This document shows positions 41,201 through 48,122 of a DNA stretch of 64,000 bases, piece after piece (position 1 is the stretch's first letter; each line of letters begins with the position of its first letter). This DNA comes from CALJIC01 sp039805565. Lineage in GTDB: Bacteria > Chloroflexota > Chloroflexia > Chloroflexales > Roseiflexaceae. A model generated the notes under the pieces. That model saw only the letters and a program-made list of their open reading frames with translations, made no database searches and had not been told where the DNA came from. Where the stretch lies: assembly GCA_039805565.1 (NCBI GenBank), contig JBDLTZ010000106.1, forward strand, positions 1 to 64,000. Direction: 5' to 3'. The translations under genes were made by a program, and so were the position numbers.

Positions 41201-44200
41201 GCTCGCCGCACGCGGTGATCTGGAGCGGGCCTACCGGGCGGCGCGCGACGCAGCTCAGAGCGCCCCCGGCAACAGCGCCCTGCAGCAGAACGCCGGTCGC
41301 CTGGCGCTGGGCCTCGGCCGCTGGAACGAGGCACTAGAGCTGCTGGACCGGGCGGTGGCGCTGGACTCCGCCGAAGTGACGTCGCACCTTGGGCGCGCCG
41401 AGGCCCTGCTCGCACTCGGGCAGCCCGAGGTGGCCCTGGGCGCGGCGCGCTCGGCACTGGACCTCGCGGCGGACAGCGGCCCCGCGGCGCTCTCGGCGGG
41501 CATCGCGCTCGCCCACCTCGGGCGCGACGATGAGGCGCGGGCGATGCTCGACCGCGCAGCCGCGAACCACGCGCCGCCGGAGCCGACGCTCGCGGCGCTG
41601 CGGGATGTCTGCTCCCGATCGGGCGACGGAGCAGCCGCGCTCAGCTACGCGCGCCGTGCGGTGGAGCTCGCACCTGACTCTGCGCAGGGCCTGGTCCGCC
41701 TCGGCGAGCTGCTGCTGGAGGCGGGGAGTAATGACGAGGCCCGCTCGGTGTTCGAGCGCGTGCTGGAGATGGCCGACACATCCACCGCGGCACGGGCGCA
41801 CGGCGGCCTGGGCCAGATCGAGGCACGCGCCGAGGCCTGGTCCCTCGCCCTCGCGCACGCTGAGCAGGCCGCCGCGCAGGAGCCCGAGAGCGGCGAGCGG
41901 TGGGCACTGCTCGCCCAGGTGCGGGCCGGCGCCGGAGACCTGCGCACCGCAGCAGACGCCTACGACGCGGCACTCGAGCGCGTCCCCAACCGTGCCGACT
42001 GGCTGTTCGACCGCGGGGAACTCCTCCGCCGGCTTGCAGAGCCCGCCTCCGCCCTGCCGAGCCTGCGGCGGGCCGCCGGGCTGAGCCAGCGCCCGGAGCA
42101 CCACTACGCCGTCGCCGCGTGCCTGCGGGAGCTAGGCGACCTGGCAGGCGCCGCGGAGTCGCTCGAGCGAGCTCTCCGCCGTCGGCCTACCGAACAGAGC
42201 TGGCGGGTGGAGCTAGCCGAGATTCTCATGGCGCGCGGCTGGTTCGGCGAGGCTGTGGCCGAGCTGAGCCACGCGATCGAGGCGGCGCCGGAGGCGCCTA
42301 CCCTCTGGCGCATGCGCGGCGAGGCGCGCCTGCGGATGCGCCAGGTGGACATGGCGCGCGCCGACCTGCTCCAGGCGCTGAAGCGCGACCCGCGCGACGG
42401 TATCGCCTACGAGCTGCTGGCGCACGTGCTGCTCGAGCAAAGCTTCGACGCCCGGGCGATCGAGGCAGCGCGCCGGGCGGTGGAGCTTCTGCCGGCCCGG
42501 GCGTCGGCACGCCACATGCTAGCCCGCGCCCACCGCGCGCTCGGCCGGCACGCCGAGGCATCACAGGAGCTCGAGCGGGCGCTCGCCGCCGGCGGGCCGG
42601 CCGTGTGGTGGGCCGACCTGGCCGGAGACTACGAGGCCCTCGGGGAGACCGTCCAGGCCCGGCGGGCCTGGGGCTGCGCGATCGAGGCGGCCCCTGCGGA
42701 TGCCACCCTGCGCCTCCGCCTCGGCTCACTCCTGGCTCAGGCAGGGGACAGCACGGCCGCGATCGAGCAACTGCGCGAGGCTGTGACGCTCGAGCCGGAT
42801 CTCGCCGCGGCTCACGCGCAGCTCGCTGAGGCGCTTGTGTCCACCAGCGCCGAGCCCGCCGCGATCGAAGAGGCATTGACATACGCTCGCAGGGCCGTCG
42901 CCCTCGCCCCGCAGTCGAGCGGGCACTGGCGCGCCCTCGGCGCCGCGCTGCGCGCCGCATCCGAGCTGGGCGAGGCCGCCGAGACCCTGCGCTACGCCAC
43001 CGCGCTCGACCCGTCCAGCGGGCCCGCGGCCTTCCTCCTGGGCATCACACTCCTCGAGAGCGGCGCCCCGGAGGCTGCGGCAGACGCCTTCGCAGCAGCT
43101 GTTGCCGCCGCCCCCGCGTCGGCCGACAGCCACGGCTACCTCGGCCTTTCCCGGCTGCGAGTGATCACCACCCCGGCGGACCCGGCGGACGCTGGAGAGC
43201 TGTCGGTGGCTGACAAGGGTGTGGTGGAGCGCGCCCTCGAAGCACTGGCCCGGGCCGCGGATCTGGCGCCGGCCGACCCGCGCTGGAGGCAGGCGCTGGG
43301 CGAGGCGGAGCTCGCCAGGGGAGGCTGGGCGGAGGCGGTGGTCGCCCTCGGGCACGCGATCCGGCTCGGGCCCATACACCAGGCGGAGACGCACCGGCTG
43401 CGCGCCCGCGCGCTCTTCCTGGCCGGGCGCGCCGCAGATGCACGGGCTGACATCGAGCACGTGCTAGAGACCGGCGACCCGCAGCCCGATGACCTGTACC
43501 TGCTCGGCCGGATCGCCTTCACGCAGAGCGACTTCGCTACCGCGCGGCGCTCGCTCGAGGCGGCGATGGAGCAGGAGCCAGCCCACGCACAAGCGCGGCT
43601 GTACTACGGGCGCACGCTGATCATCCTGGGACAGACCCACGAGGCAGTGACGGCGCTGGAGCGCGCCACCGAGCAGCGGCCGGACCACGCACCCACCGCA
43701 GCCGCCCTCAGCGACGCCTACGCCGCCGCGGGGAGGCACGAGCGCGCCCTGGTCTCAGCGGCTCGCGCCGTCCGGCTTGACTCACGGGCCGCCGAAAACC
43801 ACCAGCGGCTGGCGGCGCTCTACGCCACCGCCGGCCGGTTACACGAGGCGCGCGCCGCGCTGATCAACGCCCTGACCCTGCGGCCCGACGTCGCCGCATG
43901 GCACGCGCAGATGGGGGATATCTGCACCCGCCTCGGTATGACGAGCGCGGCGCAGAGCGCGTTCGCGCGGGCCGCGGAGCTGGACCCCTCGGAGCCCGCC
44001 TACCGCTACGCCGTGGCCCAGGCGCTGGATGGACAGGGCAAGAGCGCCGAGGCCCGCCATGCGCTCGACCTCGCCGTTTCCGCAGCCCCCGAGCGGGGCG
44101 GCTGGCGCTATGAGCTCGCCCAGCTTCATAAGCGGCTCGGCGACCCGCAGTCCGCGCACGAGCAGCTCCTGGCGGCCGCGCAGTACGCCCCGGACACCGC

Positions 44201-45005
44201 CGAGCACTGGCGCGCCCTGGCTGAGTCGCAGGTCACCGCCGGCGACACCGATGTGGCGCGTGAGACGCTGGAGCGGGCCCTCCTGCGCTTCGGCGACAGC
44301 GCCCCGCTGCACGCGGCGCTCGGCACCCTCATCGAGGAGGCCGGCGAGGCGGAGACCGCCGCCTGGCACTATACGGTTGCCACAGAGCAGCAGCCAGACC
44401 ACGCCGAGCACTGGTGGCGCCTTGGCAGAGCGCACCTGGAGTGCGGGGACGCGAAGAGCGCCCGGCCGGCTCTGGAGCGCGCGCTGGCGCTCAACCCCGA
44501 CGCCGCCGAGGCACACGCGGCGCTGGCACGCATCTTCGCCGCCGAGGAGGACACCCGCGCGACGCTGACCCACATCCAGCGCGCGGCGGAGCTCGCCCCG
44601 GAGACGCCGCTGTTCCAAGTCCAGCTAGCCGAGGCCTACGCCCACCTTCGGCGCTTCGATGAGGCGCGGCAGGCACTGGAGCGCGCCGTACGGCTCGTTC
44701 CCGACGATGCGGAGCTGCTGATCCGCTACGGTGAAATGGCTCTGACGGTAGGCCAGAACCGCGAGGCCCTGCAGGCGTTCGAGCGCGCGATCGAAAAGCA
44801 CCCCGAGGAGCCGCACTATCACTTCCTGGCGGGCCGCGCGCACCGGCGGCTCAAGCACTACAGCCGGGCGATCGAGCGCTTCCGCCGCGCCGTGAAGCTC
44901 CGGCCCGGCTACAGCGAGGCGATCGTCGAGCTGAGCACCCTCGGCCCCCTGGCGTTCGTCGCCCACCACCTCCGCGGGGAGGACGACGACCAGGCGGCGG
45001 CGTGA
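38265..45005 (+). CDS. Giant NACHT-type STAND NTPase with about 50 TPR repeats
   Basis: 2246 residues, cytoplasmic, no signal peptide. The N-terminal NTPase has Walker A GTAGSGKTT (residues 65-73) and Walker B LLFLLDGLDEL (about 146-156, the double-acidic NACHT form). A winged-helix-like end follows (VSFQHPALQAFAHGLLLA, about 374-391), equivalent to the FxHxxFQEF motif. From about 455 to 2225 the protein is almost continuous TPRs of 34 residues with the W/Y-G-A-Y-A-P pattern (for example LGELYVASGNWRRARAAYEQAL). STAND proteins use such arrays to sense a ligand and then assemble. AGGG and AAGG lie close before the ATG. It is followed by the TPR-protease gene, a likely partner. The length is extreme for a TPR protein. 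Confidence 0.88.
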   Translation: MTTQHNTWVQGYLRALAERRAFRNARSVPPLWLAGEGGHTAERGAPARATIQMAAEISPRLVVAGTAGSGKTTALRQLAAGAAEALLAVDDQGGARGQSQRTSGAALPLPIYLELARFTGDVPAALAADFGPGVPTLAELAHSRPLLFLLDGLDELPAPTQLTSLSALTRTLSALGTQVRWVATCTTESLPLFRPWLGPAEVRVIQPLRGRDALAAVQQQTGEDLASWLEGAHDLAALATRPRWLRALGAAAGDIAAPYSRGRVLGAWLRAVVAETVETHGWAERMVDVVGALPALAAELEQRQQDVLPAATAAEALEHGATHHLTDGDAVSRLLPAILGISAVGQDRGTSGSRALDVLLAAGILTLDAERQQVSFQHPALQAFAHGLLLARSAPERWPASVIGRASSDAVVFAYSLSANREAVLQRLLTSGAVTLAARCLMDAEPADEFNALLERSGTLTPPLRILLADAFAAEELLPAAREQLERAAAEGYDEAGLFGRLGELYVASGNWRRARAAYEQALAREPGDLRYRQQLGVVCSRLGDFDRASAALEAVLDVQQRRSAAAAAELGAIYQQQGQLERALAAFRQAATSLPEPPYRRQVASVLRLLGRTNEAEVELRALLESGGDASAYAELGQVLADSGRAQEAAAVLGKAVALAPAEPSLYMQLGRLRQATGDAAGARAALQRAVELVPDDAALHYELGRVAEASGEYESALASYRHATRLEPSSGVYLRALGALLRERGDDDGAVAALRGALELHPDSAEAHAELATLLWRTGHREQAMDEYRRALVLAPDNVDIEQTLGLAHHQLGQTREALLHLRRAADRAPTRADLQFDAAIVAEALGRHEEALTRYDRAATLAPNHPEYARAAAALYEQAGDARRARSLLAAALRFAPYDPATLHQVGQLHSRAGQWVRAVAALARATKAAPSPQHEGALGVALLEAGRVDEATEVFWRSLQAQPDDALLQHHYSRALAARGDLERAYRAARDAAQSAPGNSALQQNAGRLALGLGRWNEALELLDRAVALDSAEVTSHLGRAEALLALGQPEVALGAARSALDLAADSGPAALSAGIALAHLGRDDEARAMLDRAAANHAPPEPTLAALRDVCSRSGDGAAALSYARRAVELAPDSAQGLVRLGELLLEAGSNDEARSVFERVLEMADTSTAARAHGGLGQIEARAEAWSLALAHAEQAAAQEPESGERWALLAQVRAGAGDLRTAADAYDAALERVPNRADWLFDRGELLRRLAEPASALPSLRRAAGLSQRPEHHYAVAACLRELGDLAGAAESLERALRRRPTEQSWRVELAEILMARGWFGEAVAELSHAIEAAPEAPTLWRMRGEARLRMRQVDMARADLLQALKRDPRDGIAYELLAHVLLEQSFDARAIEAARRAVELLPARASARHMLARAHRALGRHAEASQELERALAAGGPAVWWADLAGDYEALGETVQARRAWGCAIEAAPADATLRLRLGSLLAQAGDSTAAIEQLREAVTLEPDLAAAHAQLAEALVSTSAEPAAIEEALTYARRAVALAPQSSGHWRALGAALRAASELGEAAETLRYATALDPSSGPAAFLLGITLLESGAPEAAADAFAAAVAAAPASADSHGYLGLSRLRVITTPADPADAGELSVADKGVVERALEALARAADLAPADPRWRQALGEAELARGGWAEAVVALGHAIRLGPIHQAETHRLRARALFLAGRAADARADIEHVLETGDPQPDDLYLLGRIAFTQSDFATARRSLEAAMEQEPAHAQARLYYGRTLIILGQTHEAVTALERATEQRPDHAPTAAALSDAYAAAGRHERALVSAARAVRLDSRAAENHQRLAALYATAGRLHEARAALINALTLRPDVAAWHAQMGDICTRLGMTSAAQSAFARAAELDPSEPAYRYAVAQALDGQGKSAEARHALDLAVSAAPERGGWRYELAQLHKRLGDPQSAHEQLLAAAQYAPDTAEHWRALAESQVTAGDTDVARETLERALLRFGDSAPLHAALGTLIEEAGEAETAAWHYTVATEQQPDHAEHWWRLGRAHLECGDAKSARPALERALALNPDAAEAHAALARIFAAEEDTRATLTHIQRAAELAPETPLFQVQLAEAYAHLRRFDEARQALERAVRLVPDDAELLIRYGEMALTVGQNREALQAFERAIEKHPEEPHYHFLAGRAHRRLKHYSRAIERFRRAVKLRPGYSEAIVELSTLGPLAFVAHHLRGEDDDQAAA

Positions 45006-45134
45006 GCGCCACAGAGCGCAGGATATCACTGAGGGATCCTCACACATCCGATAGGGCCGCACCACGACGGAACATCGATCTGAGCCAACCAACGTCGTAC
45101 CGAGCGACCATCTAGACCGACAGGACAGCATTTC

Positions 45135-47684
45135 ATGATCGATACTGAGCTCGTTCCTTACGCGGCCCCCCCGCAGGCTGCACACGAGCCCCTGCCGCCG
45201 GTCGACTTCGGCACCGCGCGGCGGGCTGCCGAGCTCGCCCTGCGCCTCGGCGACGTGGACATCGCCCTGCGGGCTGGCCACGGACTCCTGCGGGCCTTCC
45301 CAGACGCCGCCTCGCCCTTGGCACTCCTCGGGCACGCCCTGCTCGAGGCCGGGGACCCCTACGCTGCGTCCGACTACTTCCGGCACGCGCTGGAGCTGAA
45401 CCCCCTCGACGCGGGCGCATGGGCTGGCCTCGCCGGGGCTCTGGCGAGCACCGGCAGCCCCGAGGCCACCGAGGCCCTCGAGCGCGCCGCCCTGCACGAC
45501 CCACTCGGCAGCGAGGGGCTGGCCCCCGGGGTCGCTGCCGCACCAGCCCTGGGCCTCGGCGTCGTCTACCTGTGCCGCGGCATGCCGACGCTGGCCGCCG
45601 CCGAACTTCAGCAGGCCGTCGCCTTCAACCCGGGACGCGACGACCTGCGCGCGCACTACGCGGAGGCTCTGCGGCGCGCCGGCAATCTAAACGAGGCGCG
45701 CCGCCAGCTTAGGGCGCTCGAGCAGAGCAGCCCCCTCGCCCTCCCCACCGTGCTGCTCGGCGCCGCCCTCGCCGGGGAGGCCGACGCCAGAGCCCTGCGC
45801 ACGCTGTGCGCGCACCACGACCCCGACGGAGCGATCACGCGGCGCTTCTTCGCTCCCGAGAACCCGCCTTGGGAGCTGCCCGCGACGCCGAAGATCCCCT
45901 CAGACCACGACCTGGAGCTGCTCAAGCCGTACCTGCACCTCGTGGGTGGGCAGAAGGCGAGGTCGTCCCACCTGCCGCCGGCGGAGGACAGTTCCCCGCA
46001 CGCCCCGGTCGCCAGCAAGCGCAGCCCCTCGTCCGCACCCCGGCGCGCGCCAGTCGAGCTCGACCCAGACGTGAGGAGCTACATTGCGACGACAGACCAG
46101 CTGCGCCACCGCATCGCCGACGTCGGCGGGGGGCCGCGCCCGCTGGCCCCGTGGTCCAGCGGGCTCCCGCTGGCCCAGGTGATCCTCAGCTCCCGGGCAG
46201 GGCTGAGGCGCCGCTTCGGCGAGGCCGGGCTCGCCGCGGTGAACCTCCGGCTGCGCACGCTGACCGACGCGCTGCGCCGGCGCGGGTTGCACACCGACCT
46301 CTGCTACCTCGACGACGCGACATCCCTCCGCACCCCCGAGGGGGACACGATCGCCCCGGTGGCCGCCGACCCCACGGCCATCCGCGAGCTTGTCCAGTCG
46401 CTCGCGGAGGCCCACGCGGGGCGCGGGCGCGAGCTGCGGGTACTGCTGATCATCGGCGGCGACGACGTGGTGCCGTTCCACCGGCTGCCCAACCCCATCC
46501 CGGACGACGACCCGCTGGTGCTGTCGGACAACCCCTACGCGAGCGACGACGCCGGCCACGCCGTGCCGCAGCGCATCGTCGCCAGGGTCCCCGAGGGCGC
46601 AGGCTCAGACCCAGCGCTGCTGCTGACGATCCTCGACTCGATGATCGCCCACCACAACGGCGAGCGCCCGCGCGCCCGGCTGATGCTCCCGCTGCGCCAG
46701 GCCCACAAAGCCCCGCGCACAGAGATCGTCGGGGGGTACGCCGCCGAGATCTGGGGCGAGACCTCGCGCGAGGCGCTGGACGCGATCGAGCCGCGGGCGC
46801 AGCTGCGCTTCAGCCCGCCGCTCACCGCGGGTGACTTCGACCGCCAGCCGCTCGCCGCGCGCCGGCTACTGTACATCAACCTGCACGGGGCCCAGGGCCT
46901 GCCGAACTTCTATGGCCAGCCGGACTCACCCTGGAGCGGCCCGGCCACCAAGCTGCCGGTGGCGCTGCGCCCCGACCAGATCAACGGCGCGGTCGCCGGG
47001 GGGATGCTGCTGATGGAGGCGTGCTACGGGGCCGAGCTCGCCGGGCGGACGCCCGCGAACTCGATCCCGCTGCGGGCCCTCGCCTCGGGTGCGCTCGCCT
47101 GCGTCGGCGCCACAGTGAACGCCTACGGAAGCTCGCAGACTCCGCTGGTGGCAGCAGACTTGCTCTTTCAGCGCATGCTGGCCCAGCTCGCGAACGGCTC
47201 ACCCCTCGGCGAGGCGCTCCACCACGCGCGACACGAGTTCGCGCAGGAGATGTACCGCCGCCAGGGATACCTCGACGATGTGGACGTGAAGACGCTGATC
47301 GAGTTCGTTCTGCTTGGCGATCCCTGGGCGGTGCTCGAGAGCGGCGGCGATGGGCGCCAGCCGTGGCCCGCGTCGAGGATCGCCGGAATCGAGCGTGTGC
47401 CGAAGCCCCGCCCGAAGGCGGTGCTCACGGAAAGCGATGTGCCACTCGACCTGGTGCGGCTCGCCCGCGAGGCGCTGCGGCGGGTGATGCCGGGCGCGGG
47501 CGTAGCGCCCCTGCTGATCACCGCGCAGCAGAACCCGCGGCGCCAGCGCAAGGGGGACCCGGAGCAGAACCTGGTGTTCAGCGCCCGCGAGAACCACGCG
47601 ACAGCCGACGGGTACTACGTCACTCAAGCCGCCCACGTCACGCTCAACGGGAAGGCGGTAGTGAAGATGGTACACACACGGTAG
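45135..47684 (+). CDS. TPR protein with C25 (gingipain/caspase-fold) cysteine protease domain
   Basis: 849 residues. Residues about 25-200 contain TPR-like helices (ALLEAGDPYAASDYFRHALELNP). After a Pro/Ser linker, residues about 345-735 match the C25/caspase-like fold: LRVLLIIGGDDVVPFHR, SDNPYA, IVARVPEG, catalytic His584 in YINLHG, catalytic Cys630 in LLMEACYG, then GALACVGATV, LGEALHHAR and FVLLGDPW. Both catalytic residues are intact. A basic C-terminal domain of about 110 residues follows. There is no signal peptide, unlike secreted gingipains, so this is an intracellular protease. AGGA stands nine bases before the ATG, 129 bases after the NACHT gene. It could be activated by TPR-TPR contact with the NACHT protein. 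Confidence 0.87.
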   Translation: MIDTELVPYAAPPQAAHEPLPPVDFGTARRAAELALRLGDVDIALRAGHGLLRAFPDAASPLALLGHALLEAGDPYAASDYFRHALELNPLDAGAWAGLAGALASTGSPEATEALERAALHDPLGSEGLAPGVAAAPALGLGVVYLCRGMPTLAAAELQQAVAFNPGRDDLRAHYAEALRRAGNLNEARRQLRALEQSSPLALPTVLLGAALAGEADARALRTLCAHHDPDGAITRRFFAPENPPWELPATPKIPSDHDLELLKPYLHLVGGQKARSSHLPPAEDSSPHAPVASKRSPSSAPRRAPVELDPDVRSYIATTDQLRHRIADVGGGPRPLAPWSSGLPLAQVILSSRAGLRRRFGEAGLAAVNLRLRTLTDALRRRGLHTDLCYLDDATSLRTPEGDTIAPVAADPTAIRELVQSLAEAHAGRGRELRVLLIIGGDDVVPFHRLPNPIPDDDPLVLSDNPYASDDAGHAVPQRIVARVPEGAGSDPALLLTILDSMIAHHNGERPRARLMLPLRQAHKAPRTEIVGGYAAEIWGETSREALDAIEPRAQLRFSPPLTAGDFDRQPLAARRLLYINLHGAQGLPNFYGQPDSPWSGPATKLPVALRPDQINGAVAGGMLLMEACYGAELAGRTPANSIPLRALASGALACVGATVNAYGSSQTPLVAADLLFQRMLAQLANGSPLGEALHHARHEFAQEMYRRQGYLDDVDVKTLIEFVLLGDPWAVLESGGDGRQPWPASRIAGIERVPKPRPKAVLTESDVPLDLVRLAREALRRVMPGAGVAPLLITAQQNPRRQRKGDPEQNLVFSARENHATADGYYVTQAAHVTLNGKAVVKMVHTR

Positions 47685-47703
47685 AGAGGGAGGAGGAACA
47701 ACA

Positions 47704-47937
47704 GTGTTGTCTTCATCTGACGTCAAGACCCGCGCGATCCACGAGGCCGACCACACCGTGGCCGATGACGTGGGCGGCGCCGGCTGGGCCCCGCTGGCTG
47801 TCCCGCCGCTGACGATCCTCCTCCTCGCGAGCGCGGCGCTGGCACACTCGCCGGAAGAGCTTGCCATCGCGGCGGTCAGCCTGCTGGCGATCGTGTTTGC
47901 ATCGGTGGCGTTCGCGTCTGCCGGCGCCGAGGGCTAG
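47704..47937 (+). CDS. 77-residue two-helix membrane protein (candidate effector)
   Basis: A GTG start 19 bases after the protease stop, preceded by GGGAGGAGGAAC, the strongest Shine-Dalgarno of the run. The N-terminal 30 residues are polar (SDVKTRAIHEADHTVADDV). Two hydrophobic segments follow: PLTILLLASAALA and LAIAAVSLLAIVFASVAFA. No homologue is recognised. As the last gene of the NACHT/protease run, its close spacing suggests it is made together with the protease. It could be a protease substrate, a membrane pore or an anchor. Confidence 0.65.
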   Translation: MLSSSDVKTRAIHEADHTVADDVGGAGWAPLAVPPLTILLLASAALAHSPEELAIAAVSLLAIVFASVAFASAGAEG

Positions 47938-47985
47938 AGCAGAACGCTGCACGCTTCAGGACATTGTGGATAGTCACACACGTCG

Positions 47986-48050
47986 TTTGTCACTCTGAGC
48001 GCAGCGAAGCATCTACCGCTCAGACCCTTCACTTCGCTCAGGGTGACAGG
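47986..48050. repeat. Dispersed hairpin repeat, copy 3
   Basis: Full inverted-repeat copy: TTTGTCACTCTGAGCGCAGCGAAG, then CTTCACTTCGCTCAGGGTGACA. It lies in the gap between the small membrane gene and the convergent kinase. Confidence 0.8.
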
Positions 48051-48122
48051 CGGCGTGCCGGATGCGCTACTCCGTTCTCAGGCCGTTGTGCCCTCTGTGC
48101 TCGGTGGTCCACGCCAAAGACC

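Noticed and set aside
38265..45005. CRISPR-like or transposon repeat because of the periodic sequence
   Set aside because: The period is 102 bases in frame and the repeats differ in sequence, as expected for TPR-coding DNA.
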